64,000 nt of DNA from Dinoroseobacter sp049800775 (GCF_049800775.1 NZ_JBNAFR010000004.1:248001-312000); one strand, 5' to 3'. Shown: positions 8,431 to 17,404, counted from the stretch's first letter. Notes: a model not told the origin generated them from the sequence alone. Numbers and translations are program-made.

Positions 8431-9516
8431 TCAGCCCAGAACGCGGTTGCGCTGTGCGACGAAATTGGCGTCCGACTTGAGCAGCCAGTCCGAGGACTTG
8501 GCGAGCGAGGCGTCGAAGCTGTTGCGGATGCGGGCGTAGAGCTCGTCATCCATGTTCTCGTCGAGCACCTCTTTCGAGGCCGCGCCGAACGCATCCCAGA
8601 CATCATCCGGGAATTGCAGCGCGCGCACGCCTTGCGCCTGCAGACGGGCCAGGGCCGCGCCGTTCATGGCGAGAGTCTGGCTCAGCTGATACTGGGTGGT
8701 GGCGATGGCGGCGTTGCTGACGATGGCCTGGTGGGCCGGGGACAGCTCGTTCCACACATCAAGGTTCATGGCCGCGATCAGGCCCGAGCCCGGCTCGTGG
8801 AAGCCCGCCGTGTAGTAGACCTTTGCCACTTCCTGGAAACCGGCCTTCTCGTCCGCCGCGGGGCCAACCCACTCCAGACCATCCAGCGCGCCCGAGGACA
8901 GCGCCTGATAGAGCTCGCCGCCCGGGATGTTCTGAACCGACGCGCCGAGCTTGCCGAGCACCTGACCGCCAAGGCCAGGCATGCGGAAGCGCAGGCCGTT
9001 GAAGTCTTCGGCCGAGGTGATCTCGTTGCGGAACCAGCCACCGGACTGGGAGCCGGAGTTGCCGCACTGCATGGAGTGCAGGCCAAAGATCTCGCCCAGC
9101 TCGTTATGCAGGTCCTGACCACCATCATGGTAGTACCAGTTGGTCAGCTCCTGCGCGGTGGCGCCAAAGGGCACAGCCGTGAAGAAGTTGTAGCCCGGGT
9201 GCTGGCCCCCGAAATAGTAGTCGGCGGAATGGTAGAGGTCGGCCTGACCGGAGGTCACGGCATCGAACACCTCGAACGCGCCCACAAGCTCGCCCGGGGC
9301 CTTCTTCTCGATGATCAGGCTGCCGCCGGACATCGCGTTGACCGCTTCGTTGAAATAGGTTGCCGCGTCATCGAGAACCGCGAAGCCGCGCGGCCAGGAT
9401 GTCACCATGGTCAGTGTGCGGGACCCTTGCGCGATGGCCGGGGCCGCAAGGCCCGCGCTCGCAACGGCGGCTGTCCCACCCAGCGCCGAGTTCCGCAAGA
9501 AAGAACGACGATCCAT
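8431..9516 (-). CDS. dctP: TRAP transporter solute-binding protein, TakP-like
   Basis: Periplasmic ligand-binding subunit of the TRAP system, 361 residues. The N-terminus MDRRSFLRNSALGG followed by a hydrophobic stretch and AAPAIAQG is a twin-arginine export signal. The mature part carries the family blocks GGWFRNEI, FNGLRFRMPG and GLEWVGPAADEK, which resemble TakP, the 2-oxoacid-binding protein of Rhodobacter. The conserved Arg in RFRMPG normally pairs with the ligand carboxylate. The ligand is therefore probably a 2-oxo or hydroxy acid, by family resemblance only. It is first in the dctP-dctQ-dctM operon, and a two-component system lies divergently upstream. Confidence 0.88.
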   Translation of the reverse strand: MDRRSFLRNSALGGTAAVASAGLAAPAIAQGSRTLTMVTSWPRGFAVLDDAATYFNEAVNAMSGGSLIIEKKAPGELVGAFEVFDAVTSGQADLYHSADYYFGGQHPGYNFFTAVPFGATAQELTNWYYHDGGQDLHNELGEIFGLHSMQCGNSGSQSGGWFRNEITSAEDFNGLRFRMPGLGGQVLGKLGASVQNIPGGELYQALSSGALDGLEWVGPAADEKAGFQEVAKVYYTAGFHEPGSGLIAAMNLDVWNELSPAHQAIVSNAAIATTQYQLSQTLAMNGAALARLQAQGVRALQFPDDVWDAFGAASKEVLDENMDDELYARIRNSFDASLAKSSDWLLKSDANFVAQRNRVLG

Positions 9517-9726
9517 AAATATCCTCCCCTAGAGTGTCTAATTGCCCATCCCATTACGTGACGGGCGGATCGTTAAGAGTGCGCGGACCCTAGCCGCAGG
9601 TCGGGCGCGGCGGAATACCCACCACTACGTATTCAGGAAAATAATAACAGGACACCGCGTTTCCGTTACGTCACCCATTTCACCACCCGGCTTGGCTTGC
9701 AGCCATCGAAGGCGCTAACACAGGGC
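9517..9726. promoter_or_regulatory. Divergent control region with three TACGT motifs
   Basis: The region between dctP (minus) and the sensor kinase (plus) holds ATTACGTGAC at 9553-9562, TACGTA at 9626-9631 and GTTACGTCAC at 9665-9674. The three share an ACGT core. An AT-rich patch (AAAATAATAACAG) lies between the last two. These are candidate sites for the response regulator encoded downstream; no experiment is implied. Confidence 0.4.
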
Positions 9727-11187
9727 ATGGCCCGGCTTTTCGCCTTCCTGCGCGCGCGCTCGCAGCTGAACTATGCCCAGAAACTCTTCTTTCTGGCGAC
9801 CATTCCGCTGGTCCTTGCGGTGGCAGCGATCTCGCTGGTGGTGGCCAATCAGGCGCGGCAACTGGCCGAACGCGAGATCTCGGTGCTCGAAACCCAGCTG
9901 ATCGAAGCCAAGAAGCGCGAGCTCAACAACTATATTCAACTCGCCCGCACGGCGTTCTTTGCCGAGTATGGCAGGGCCGCCCCGGATGACGCCGTCGCCA
10001 AGGAGCGGGTGACCCAGATCCTCGCGGCGATGATCTATGACCGGGACGGGTTTTTCTTTGTCTATCATTACGATGGCACCAATCTGGTGAGCCCGCGCCA
10101 GACCGATCTGATCGGGCGGAACTGGGCCGGGCGTCTGGACCGCAACGGGGTGCCGGTGGTCGATGAGCTGATCCGCATCGCCCGCTCGGGCGGCGGGTAT
10201 CACACCTATGACTGGGAAAAGCCTTCGACCGGCGAGGCAGAGCGCATGATCACCTATGTGGTGGGCCTGCAGGACTGGCAATGGGCGCTCGGCACGGGGA
10301 TTTTCATCGATGACGTGCTGGCCAATGTGGCCGCGGCCCGTGCGGTGACCGAGGAACGGGTGGCCCGGACCTTCTTCTGGATCGGAGCGATCACGCTGGC
10401 CGCCCTGCTGGCGGTGTTCGGCTCGGGCCTGATCATCAATATCCGCGAACGACGGCTGGCGGATGCCAAGCTCAAAGCCCTGACCCAGCGGGTCCTCGAC
10501 ACCCAGGAAGAAGAGCGCGGCCGCGTGGCGCGCGAGCTCCATGACAGTATCAGCCAGCTTCTCGTGGGGATCCGCTACGCGCTGGAGCTGGCCCGCCGCC
10601 GTGTCCAGGCCGGGGACCCCCGCGCCGAGGACAATATCGGCAAGGGGATCGACGGGCTGAACGGCGCAATCCAGGAGGTGCGCCGGATCAGCCGCGACCT
10701 GCGCCCCGGTCAACTCGACGATCTGGGTCTCGGCCCGGCGATCCACGCCCTGACCGAAGAGTTCACCAAGCGCACGGGGATCAAGGCCGATCTGAAAACC
10801 GTGGTCTTCCGCAACCGGCTCGCGCCTGATGCCAAGATCGCGCTCTACCGCATCGCCCAGGAGGCGCTGACCAATATCGAGCGCCACGCCCAGGCCACCG
10901 AGGTCCATGTGGATCTGTTCGGCCACAAGACCGGCGCCACCCTGCGCGTGGCCGATAACGGGCGCGGCCTCGCCAGCAGCCTGGATCTCGGCCCGGCGGC
11001 CGGTGGTCTCGGCCTGCGCAATATGCAAGAACGCGTGGAACAGTTGGATGGCACCCTGCGGGTGTTCTCCTCCGAACGCGGCACGCGGATCGACGCCACC
11101 GTGCCGCTCAGCCATATCCTGCCGCCCGACCCGGACCGGGCCGCCGGCCCCCAGCCGCAACCGCAACCGCGAAAGGCGCGCGCATGA
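9727..11187 (+). CDS. Cache-domain sensor histidine kinase, NarX/DegS class
   Basis: Membrane sensor kinase of 486 residues. A first membrane helix (about residues 20-42) and a second (about 208-230) enclose a periplasmic sensor with the single-Cache pattern (DRDGFFFVYHYDGTNL, then GTGIFIDDV). The kinase part has the HisKA_3 phosphorylation motif RVARELHDSISQ (His near residue 271). It ends in a HATPase domain with the N-box AQEALTNIERHAQA and the G-box VADNGRGL. Its stop overlaps the response regulator start by four bases. Facing the TRAP operon, it most likely senses the transported acid; that is inference from position. I chose the ATG at 9727 over a TTG at 9697. Confidence 0.88.
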   Translation: MARLFAFLRARSQLNYAQKLFFLATIPLVLAVAAISLVVANQARQLAEREISVLETQLIEAKKRELNNYIQLARTAFFAEYGRAAPDDAVAKERVTQILAAMIYDRDGFFFVYHYDGTNLVSPRQTDLIGRNWAGRLDRNGVPVVDELIRIARSGGGYHTYDWEKPSTGEAERMITYVVGLQDWQWALGTGIFIDDVLANVAAARAVTEERVARTFFWIGAITLAALLAVFGSGLIINIRERRLADAKLKALTQRVLDTQEEERGRVARELHDSISQLLVGIRYALELARRRVQAGDPRAEDNIGKGIDGLNGAIQEVRRISRDLRPGQLDDLGLGPAIHALTEEFTKRTGIKADLKTVVFRNRLAPDAKIALYRIAQEALTNIERHAQATEVHVDLFGHKTGATLRVADNGRGLASSLDLGPAAGGLGLRNMQERVEQLDGTLRVFSSERGTRIDATVPLSHILPPDPDRAAGPQPQPQPRKARA

Positions 11188-11840
11188 CGACCCAGACCCC
11201 GCCCCGCACCCGTGTCGTGATCGTCGATGACCACCCGATGGTGGCCGAAGGCATTGAAGCGATCCTCGAAACCTATGACGACCTGCAGGTGGTCGGCCGC
11301 CTCTGCAACGGGCGCGAGTTGATCGAGCAGGTGGAACGCCTGAACCCGGACGTGATCCTGCTCGACCTGAACATGCCCGAGATCAACGGGCTGAGCGCGA
11401 CCGAGATGGTGCTGGAAAAACGCCCCGACACGCGGATCCTCGTGCTGTCCATGCATGACAGCCCGGAATACATCTCCAGCGCGATGAACCACGGGGCGCG
11501 CGGCTATATCCTCAAGGATGTGCCGACCGAGGAAATCCGTCTGGCCATCGATGCGGTCATGCGCGGCGAGACCTATCTCTGCACCGGGGCCACGGCCTCG
11601 ATCACCCCGGACACCGCCGATGGGCGCGAACCCCTGACCTCCCGCGAACAGACCGTGCTGCTGCAACTGGCCTCGGGCAAATCAAACAAGGAGGTCGCCG
11701 CGGCCCTCGATATCTCGGTGCGCACGGTGGAAACACACCGCAAGAACATCAAGCGCAAGCTCGGGATCTCCTCCACCGCCGGGCTGACCCGCTACGCGAT
11801 GGAACACGGGGTGCTGCAGGGCACGGGCGTGAACTTCTAG
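11184..11840 (+). CDS. NarL/LuxR-family response regulator
   Basis: Response regulator of 218 residues. The receiver domain shows VIVDDHPMVAEG, the phosphorylated Asp in VILLDLNMPEING (about residue 60) and the switch Lys in GYILKDV. The C-terminal LuxR-type helix-turn-helix reads LTSREQTVLLQLASGKSNKE, then VRTVETHRKNIKRKLG. The ATGA overlap with the kinase gene shows co-translation, so the two are cognate. Likely targets are the divergent dctP promoter and its own promoter. Confidence 0.92.
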   Translation: MTTQTPPRTRVVIVDDHPMVAEGIEAILETYDDLQVVGRLCNGRELIEQVERLNPDVILLDLNMPEINGLSATEMVLEKRPDTRILVLSMHDSPEYISSAMNHGARGYILKDVPTEEIRLAIDAVMRGETYLCTGATASITPDTADGREPLTSREQTVLLQLASGKSNKEVAAALDISVRTVETHRKNIKRKLGISSTAGLTRYAMEHGVLQGTGVNF

Positions 11841-11855
11841 CGCCCCTCCCCGCCT

Positions 11856-11900
11856 CATTGTTCCTCAAATACTCCGGGGTCTGGGGCAGCGCCCCAGGAC
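11856..11900. repeat. Intergenic AAATA-CCGGGG repeat with hairpin, copy A
   Basis: Between two convergent genes the sequence runs CTCAAATACTCCGGGG and then a perfect 7-base hairpin CTGGGGC/GCCCCAG (11881-11897). A second copy, reversed, lies at 22650-22690. This AAATA(T/C)YCC-GGGG layout is common between genes of Rhodobacteraceae. It probably acts as a bidirectional terminator or mRNA end. Confidence 0.5.
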
Positions 11901-11901
11901 C

Positions 11902-13035
11902 TCACAGCGGCGGGATGTCCCCATCGGCGCGCTGCGCGTGAAACCGGGCCTCGAACCCGTCGAAATCCCCGGCCTCGATCGCGGCCCGCATCTCCGCCAT
12001 CAGCTCCTGATAATAGTGCAGGTTGTGCCAGGTCAGCAGCATTGAGGACAGGATCTCGCCCGCCCGGAACACATGGTGCAGATAGGCCCGGCTATAGCGC
12101 GTGCAGGCCGGACAGCTGCAGGCTTCGTCCAGCGGGCGCGGATCATCCGCATGGCGGGCATTCTTGATGTTCACCACGCCGTTGCGGGTAAAAACCTGTC
12201 CCGTCCGCCCGGACCGGGATGGCAGCACGCAGTCGAACATGTCGATCCCGCGCTTCACCCCGCCCACCAGATCATCGGGCTTGCCCACGCCCATCAGGTA
12301 GCGCGGCTTGTCCTCGGGCAACATGCCGGGCGCGTAATCGAGCACGCCGAACATCGCCTCCTGCCCCTCGCCCACCGCGAGCCCGCCCACCGCGTAGCCA
12401 TCAAACTCGATGGCGCGCAGGGCTTCGGCGCTCTCACCGCGCAGGTCTTCCTCGAGCCCACCCTGCTGGATCCCGAACAGCGCATGGCCAGGCCGGTCCC
12501 CGAACGCGTCCCGCGACCGCGCCGCCCACCGCATGGAGAGCTGCATGCTCTCATTGATGCGCTTGCGATCCGCGGGCAGTGCCGGGCATTCATCGAAACA
12601 CATGACGATATCCGAGCCGAGCAGCTTCTGGATCTCCATGGAGCGTTCCGGGCTCAGCATATGCTTGGAGCCATCGATATGGCTCTTGAAGGTCACGCCC
12701 TCTTCGGTGAGCTTGCGCAGCCCTGTAAGGCTCATGACCTGAAACCCGCCGGAATCCGTCAGGATCGGACGGTCCCAGTTCATGAAGGCATGCAACCCGC
12801 CCAGCCGGTCGATCCGCTCCGCCGTGGGGCGCAGCATCAGGTGATAGGTATTGCCCAGCAGGATGTCCGCCCCGGTCTCGCGCACGCTCTCGGGGCGCAT
12901 GGCCTTGACGGTGGCAGCGGTGCCCACGGGCATGAAAGCCGGTGTGCGGATCTCACCGCGCGGCGTGTCGATCCGCCCGAGCCGGGCACGGCCATCCTGG
13001 GCCAGTTTGGTATAGCGAAAACGGTCAGTGGTCAT
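11902..13035 (-). CDS. tgt: Queuine tRNA-ribosyltransferase
   Basis: tRNA-guanine transglycosylase, 377 residues. It exchanges the wobble guanine of Asp/Asn/His/Tyr tRNAs for preQ1. Visible family motifs are LTDSGGFQVMSL near residue 95, VMCFDECPALPAD, the GGLAVGE block and the zinc site CSCPACTRYSRAYLHH near residue 310. Length and motif order are canonical. It lies alone on the minus strand, with the small ORF at 13132-13353 upstream; the gap of about 100 bases would allow co-transcription. No queuosine gene other than tgt is in view. Confidence 0.95.
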   Translation of the reverse strand: MTTDRFRYTKLAQDGRARLGRIDTPRGEIRTPAFMPVGTAATVKAMRPESVRETGADILLGNTYHLMLRPTAERIDRLGGLHAFMNWDRPILTDSGGFQVMSLTGLRKLTEEGVTFKSHIDGSKHMLSPERSMEIQKLLGSDIVMCFDECPALPADRKRINESMQLSMRWAARSRDAFGDRPGHALFGIQQGGLEEDLRGESAEALRAIEFDGYAVGGLAVGEGQEAMFGVLDYAPGMLPEDKPRYLMGVGKPDDLVGGVKRGIDMFDCVLPSRSGRTGQVFTRNGVVNIKNARHADDPRPLDEACSCPACTRYSRAYLHHVFRAGEILSSMLLTWHNLHYYQELMAEMRAAIEAGDFDGFEARFHAQRADGDIPPL

Positions 13036-13131
13036 GGGCTGCTGTTACGACCCCGCCGCGGGGGCGTCACGCGAAAACTGACATCCCGTGCCGCCGCAGG
13101 GCGCAATCCGCCGCCCAACCTTGCCCGTGCG

Positions 13132-13353
13132 CTAGTCCAGCGGGGGCAGACCGGCGGTCTGGCGCAGCTCGACCTCGGCGCTGCGCACGGCAAAGCGCAG
13201 ATCCCGCGCCGTGGAGCGCAAGCCGGACCGCTCCGCCAGATAGAGCAGATTGCGCAATTCATCGGGCAGCCAGTTCAGATCCGCGCCCGGGGGCGCCGGG
13301 GGCTCGGCCACTTCGCGTCGATAGGCTTGGGACGCGTGATGGTTCTGTGTCAT
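13132..13353 (-). CDS. Small conserved-looking hypothetical protein (73 aa)
   Basis: A 73-residue ORF with a strong ribosome-binding site (CAGGAGGAGAG, with the ATG at 13353), which makes it likely to be real. It is hydrophilic with no membrane segment. The middle part reads LPDELRNLLYLAERSG and is probably helical, and the end carries alternating charged residues. I do not recognise the family. It precedes tgt on the same strand and is divergent from the LysR gene. Confidence 0.6.
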   Translation of the reverse strand: MTQNHHASQAYRREVAEPPAPPGADLNWLPDELRNLLYLAERSGLRSTARDLRFAVRSAEVELRQTAGLPPLD

Positions 13354-13630
13354 CCGTCTCTCCTCCTGTCTGCCGTCCCGATTGTTCCGGGTTGTGCGCT
13401 TGGGGCACGCGCTTTGGCAGAATCCTCGTTCCTGACCTTCTCACTCTTGTTAGATCAGATCAATTGATGCATGATCATAGATGTATTGCATTCATCGATA
13501 CGACTGATTGGGCTCCGCTGTTCCATCACACACTCACGGACGCACCGCCCAGGTAACAAGATCAACCTTTGACGCTTGATCCTTGCTGGGATCAGGTGTC
13601 TCTGCGAGAGGGAGCTTGCGAGCTAGGGCT
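13354..13630. promoter_or_regulatory. AT-rich divergent intergenic region upstream of the LysR gene
   Basis: The stretch 13445-13510 is markedly AT-rich for this genome. It holds ATGATCAT (a perfect 8-base palindrome) inside an imperfect inverted repeat with TGATGCA on one side and TGCATTCA on the other. LysR regulators usually bind such dyads upstream of their own gene, so this is a candidate operator. Confidence 0.35.
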
Positions 13631-14527
13631 ATGAAAGAACAGGATATTTACGGGCTCGATGGGCGACAGCTAAAGCTTTTTCTATCGGTGTTCGACACGG
13701 TGTCGGTCAGTCGCGCCGCCGATCAGCTTGGCATCACCCAATCGACGGCGAGCCACGGGCTGGAGCGGTTGCGCAAGGCCTTGGGTGATCCTCTTTTTGT
13801 CAAATCGGGCCGTGGAATCACGCCCACGGATGCCGCCAAGGACCTCGCCCCGCGGGTCCGCGCGGTACTGATCGGGCTTGAGGGGCTGCGCACCTCGGCA
13901 AAATACGACCCCGCCCAGGACACGGGCGAGATCCGGATTGCCACCAATGTCACCGAGATCATGCCCAAGCTCAGCGACATCAAAACCCGGATCCGCGCCG
14001 CGGCCCCCCATGCCAGCATCCACTTTCTGGACATGGGCTCGCGCTCCAACTCGGCCGAGATGCTGTCCTCGGGGGCGGCCGATCTGGTGCTGGCGGTGAG
14101 CATGGCGAACTACCCGTCGCTCCTGATGGCCGAACGGCTCTATGCGGATCGGTCGGTCTGCTATTACAGCCCGGACAAACGTGGCCCGGTCACGACCGAG
14201 ATGGCCTTTGCCGAGGCCAAGCACGCGGCCCTCGATTTCGGCGCCTCCATGAAAAGCGCCGTCGAGATCGCCCTTGAGAAACAAGGTGTGATCCGGCGGA
14301 TTTACATGACAGCGCCGAATTCCTATGCGCTGGCCGAGCTGATGCGCGGATCGGATTACGTGGCGACCATGCCGCAACGGCTCCATGCCACTGTGTTCAA
14401 AGAGTTTGAGTACAGCGTGCCGCCGGTCACCCTGCCGGCAATCACCCATGACATGATCTGGCATGTGCGTAACGACAACACCGCCCGGAACCAGTGGTTG
14501 CGCAGCGTGGTGCGTTCGACGCGTTAG
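13631..14527 (+). CDS. LysR-family transcriptional regulator
   Basis: 298 residues from the ATG at 13631; an upstream TTG at 13583 would add 16 residues that do not look like LysR. The N-terminal winged helix-turn-helix is clear: LKLFLSVFDTVSVSRAADQL, then ITQSTASHGLERLRKALGDP and LFVKSGRGITPT. The rest is the effector-binding domain. Upstream is the divergent 73-residue ORF, and downstream are two Fe-S assembly genes on the same strand. The inducer and target are unknown; a role in regulating the neighbouring genes is only a guess. Confidence 0.88.
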   Translation: MKEQDIYGLDGRQLKLFLSVFDTVSVSRAADQLGITQSTASHGLERLRKALGDPLFVKSGRGITPTDAAKDLAPRVRAVLIGLEGLRTSAKYDPAQDTGEIRIATNVTEIMPKLSDIKTRIRAAAPHASIHFLDMGSRSNSAEMLSSGAADLVLAVSMANYPSLLMAERLYADRSVCYYSPDKRGPVTTEMAFAEAKHAALDFGASMKSAVEIALEKQGVIRRIYMTAPNSYALAELMRGSDYVATMPQRLHATVFKEFEYSVPPVTLPAITHDMIWHVRNDNTARNQWLRSVVRSTR

Positions 14528-14590
14528 CACACCTTTACGCCGACCGGCTAAATCCTTATATCTTTGGTCAACATTACTGTGAGATCTGAA

Positions 14591-14953
14591 ATGAGTGTTG
14601 AAACCTCTCCCATGGAAGGGACGCCGATGATCCGGCCCTCTTCCACGGACCATCCTCTGCACGAGCAGATCGTCGAGGCCTGTCGCACGGTGTTTGACCC
14701 GGAAATTCCGGTCAACATCTACGACCTCGGGCTGGTTTACACGATCGAGATCAACGAGGCGTCCGAAGTCGATATCATCATGACCCTGACCGCACCGGGC
14801 TGTCCGGTGGCGGGCGAGATGCCCGGCTGGATCGCCGAGGCGGTCGAGCCCCTGCCCGGGGTCAAGCAGGTCAATGTCGCGCTCACCTGGGAGCCGCCCT
14901 GGGGCATGGAAATGATGTCCGACGAAGCCCGTCTCGAGCTGGGCTTCATGTAA
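14591..14953 (+). CDS. DUF59/MIP18-family Fe-S assembly protein, SufT-like
   Basis: 120 residues from the ATG at 14591 (MSVETSPMEG). The core HEQIVEACRTVFDPEIPVNI, then YDLGLVYTIEI, is the DUF59 (MIP18) signature, and the conserved cysteine is in LTAPGCPVAGEMPGW. The C-terminal WEPPWGMEMMS block is that of the SUF-associated SufT branch. These proteins help to mature Fe-S proteins. The SufA/IscA-like gene follows after 76 bases, so the pair is functionally coherent even though the main suf operon is not in the window. Confidence 0.85.
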   Translation: MSVETSPMEGTPMIRPSSTDHPLHEQIVEACRTVFDPEIPVNIYDLGLVYTIEINEASEVDIIMTLTAPGCPVAGEMPGWIAEAVEPLPGVKQVNVALTWEPPWGMEMMSDEARLELGFM

Positions 14954-15029
14954 CCGCCGATCCGGGGTGGCTTGAGCCGAGGCCGTGCCGCCCCTACATC
15001 TGGATAGAACCGCTAGAAGGACCTTCGCC

Positions 15030-15395
15030 ATGTTCGGCATTCCGGGCCAACCTCCTGTCACGATCACCGAGCGCGCCGCCGGTCACATCGCCCGCCTGAT
15101 GGCCAAGGGCGACAAGCAGGGCCTGCGCATCGGGGTCAAGAAAGGCGGCTGCGCGGGCATGGAATACACCATGGATTACGTGGACGAGGTCGATCCCAAT
15201 GACGAGGTGGTCGAGGTTGGCGAGGCCCGCGTTCTGATCGCGCCCATGGCGCAGATGTTCCTGTTCGGGACCGAGATCGATTACGAGACCTCCCTGCTCG
15301 AGAGTGGCTTCAAGTTCCGCAACCCGAATGTGGTCGATGCCTGCGGATGCGGCGAGTCGATCAAGTTCGATGAGAGCATCGCCGCCGACCGCTAG
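15030..15395 (+). CDS. A-type Fe-S carrier protein (SufA/IscA/HesB family)
   Basis: 121 residues from the ATG at 15030, with AGAAGG well placed upstream. The three conserved cysteines of A-type carriers are visible: KKGGCAGMEY, and DACGCGES near the C-terminus. These bind or transfer an Fe-S cluster to apoproteins. Whether it is best called SufA or IscA cannot be decided from this context. It follows the DUF59 protein on the same strand and ends in a hairpin shared with the convergent molybdopterin-binding gene. Confidence 0.88.
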   Translation: MFGIPGQPPVTITERAAGHIARLMAKGDKQGLRIGVKKGGCAGMEYTMDYVDEVDPNDEVVEVGEARVLIAPMAQMFLFGTEIDYETSLLESGFKFRNPNVVDACGCGESIKFDESIAADR

Positions 15396-15408
15396 CGCCT
15401 TGCGCTAG
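15392..15408. terminator. Short hairpin between convergent genes
   Basis: CTAGCGC (15392-15398) pairs perfectly with GCGCTAG (15402-15408) around CTT. It overlaps both stop codons. A second weaker hairpin (CGGGCG/CGCCCG) follows at about 15414-15428. There is no T-run, so it is a likely mRNA 3' end rather than a proven terminator. Confidence 0.4.
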
Positions 15409-16418
15409 GCCTTCGGGCGTTGCGCCCGGCGCGGTTGCGGCCGCGACGGGATCTCCTTCAGAAGCCCCCCGACCCCCATTGCCGCGATATCCGCGCCGCT
15501 GACGGGCACGCCACAGGCGACCCGTTCCAGTACCCAATCCGCCCCGTTGAGCGCGGGCGAGCGCGCGCAGCCCGGCAGGCCGATCACGGGCCGGGCCCCG
15601 ATCTCCCCCAGAAACAGCAGGTTGCCCGGATCCACCGGCATGCCGAACCGGGTCACGGTGCCGCCTGCCGCGCGCACCCCCTCGGGCCCCACATCCGCCG
15701 GGTCCGAGGTGGCCGAAGCCGTGAGCAGCAGCGCCATGTCCCCGGAAATCCCGGCCATGGCCGCGCCGATCTCGTCGGCGCGATGGGGCACGCTGCGGGT
15801 CTCGCTTAGGGTCATGCCAAGCTGGGTCAGCCGCGTCTCGATGGCCGCGATGCTCTTGTCGCGCAGGCGCGCATCCTCGGGCCCGAGCTCGGTCAGTACC
15901 AGCCCCGCGCTGCCATGGACCGCAGGGCGCAGGCGCAGGGCCCCTGTACCGGCGCGCGCCGCAGCCAGCATATCCGCCTCGGCCACGCCATAGGCGATGA
16001 TCTTGACCGTCCCCACCAGCATGCCGGGCGTCACACGGGCATATTGCGGCACCGTCGCCAGGGTGATCATCGGATTGACCGAGTTCAATGCCGCGATGGC
16101 ACTCACATCTATCTCAACAATACCAGAGGCTTCCGCGACGATATTCACGCGCCCGGTGAAGGGCGCGGTCAGCCGCAGCGCGGCCTGTTGATCCGCTGCG
16201 CGCAGGGTATCGGCCACCCCGGCCGCAGCAGTGTTCTCGTCCACATCCCCCGGCTCCATCCGGGCGACGATCACCTCGCTCAGCCCGGCAGCGGCCATGT
16301 CCGCCAGCATCCCGGCGCTCAGCACGGTGCCCTTGGCGATCTTGCCGGAGGGCAATTTCTGGGCATGGGCGAGCAGCCCGCCCTCCGCGTCCGACAGCGG
16401 GACGGATCCGAATTTCAT
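15405..16418 (-). CDS. Molybdopterin-binding protein, MoeA/CinA-like
   Basis: 337 residues. The first half (LSSAGMLADMAAAGLSEVIV-like pattern, then ALNSVNPMITLATVPQYARV) and the second half (MALLLTASATSDPADVGPEG, then GNLLFLGEIGARPVIGLPGC) match molybdopterin-binding proteins that accompany Mo-hydroxylases in Rhodobacteraceae. The GLPGCARSPALNGADWVLER stretch near residue 295 corresponds to the substrate pocket of MoeA-type folds. Its start overlaps the xdhC stop by four bases, so the two are co-translated. The probable role is in preparing or handing on the molybdenum cofactor, here presumably for a xanthine dehydrogenase-family enzyme. Confidence 0.75.
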   Translation of the reverse strand: MKFGSVPLSDAEGGLLAHAQKLPSGKIAKGTVLSAGMLADMAAAGLSEVIVARMEPGDVDENTAAAGVADTLRAADQQAALRLTAPFTGRVNIVAEASGIVEIDVSAIAALNSVNPMITLATVPQYARVTPGMLVGTVKIIAYGVAEADMLAAARAGTGALRLRPAVHGSAGLVLTELGPEDARLRDKSIAAIETRLTQLGMTLSETRSVPHRADEIGAAMAGISGDMALLLTASATSDPADVGPEGVRAAGGTVTRFGMPVDPGNLLFLGEIGARPVIGLPGCARSPALNGADWVLERVACGVPVSGADIAAMGVGGLLKEIPSRPQPRRAQRPKA

Positions 16419-17404
16419 GGTGCTTTCCGCAGACGATCGGTGATCTCGGCCATGATCGAAATGGCGATCTCAGCGGGGGATTTCGCCCCGATATCCAGCC
16501 CCACCGGCGCGTGGATGCGCCCGATCTGAGCTTCGGAGAACCCGGCCTCTTCCAGCCGTGTCACCCGCTTGCCATGGGTCCGGGTCGAGCCGAGGCAGCC
16601 GAGGTAGAAACACTCGGACGCCAGCGCCACGCGGATCGCCGGATCGTCCAGCTTGGGGTCATGGGTCAGGGTCACGACCGCCGTGCGTGCATCCAGCCCA
16701 TGGGCCTCAAGCGCCGCATCGGGCCAGTCATCGAGGATCGTCTCGCCGGGAAAGCGGCTCTCGGATCCGAAGGCGGCGCGCGGGTCGATCAGCACCGGGT
16801 CATAGCCCGCCAGCCGCGCCATGATCAGCAGCGGTTGGGCGATATGCACCGCCCCCACCACAACCATGCGCAAGGGCGGGTTGTGCAGGCCCAGAAACCA
16901 CGCGCCCTCGAACCCCGACTTGTCGGCCCGCGCCCGGACCGCCAGCGCCTCGGCCAGCGGGTCTTCGGTGCCCGGGCGCACCAGACGTCGCTCCCATGTC
17001 TCGGGGGCCACGGCCAAGGCGATGGGCACGCGCGCGGCGCGGGCCTCGACCAGCTCGGCCAGCATCGCGGGGTCGATATGGGGGCCCACAGGTTCCACGA
17101 TCACCCGGATCTCCCCGCCGCAGGCGAGGCCCACGGCAAAGGCTTCGTCATCGCTGACACCAAAGCGCATGGAGCTGGCCTTGCCGCTCTCCAGCGCGTC
17201 GAGCGCCTCGGCGACCACGGCCCCTTCGACACATCCGCCCGAGACCGAGCCCGCAAGCTCCGCCTCGCCCGAGATCACAAGCTGGCTGCCCACGGGGCGC
17301 GGGGCCGAACCCCAGGTCTCGACCACGGTGGCGATCACGGCCCCCTTGCCCGCGCGGTGCCATGCGAGCGCCTGTTCCGGCATATCATCATGTGAAATCG
17401 GCAT
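16415..17404 (-). CDS. xdhC: XdhC/CoxI-family molybdenum-hydroxylase maturation protein
   Basis: 329 residues from the ATG at 17404, which has GGGAGGAG just upstream. A longer frame reaching 17566 lacks a ribosome-binding site. The N-terminal XdhC/CoxI domain shows GKGAVIATVVETWGSAPRPV, then SGGCVEGAVV with its conserved cysteine. The C-terminal Rossmann domain begins at VVVGAVHIAQPL. XdhC proteins bind Moco and promote its sulfuration before insertion into xanthine dehydrogenase-type enzymes. It overlaps the molybdopterin-binding gene by four bases. No structural hydroxylase gene is in the window. Confidence 0.88.
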   Translation of the reverse strand: MPISHDDMPEQALAWHRAGKGAVIATVVETWGSAPRPVGSQLVISGEAELAGSVSGGCVEGAVVAEALDALESGKASSMRFGVSDDEAFAVGLACGGEIRVIVEPVGPHIDPAMLAELVEARAARVPIALAVAPETWERRLVRPGTEDPLAEALAVRARADKSGFEGAWFLGLHNPPLRMVVVGAVHIAQPLLIMARLAGYDPVLIDPRAAFGSESRFPGETILDDWPDAALEAHGLDARTAVVTLTHDPKLDDPAIRVALASECFYLGCLGSTRTHGKRVTRLEEAGFSEAQIGRIHAPVGLDIGAKSPAEIAISIMAEITDRLRKAP

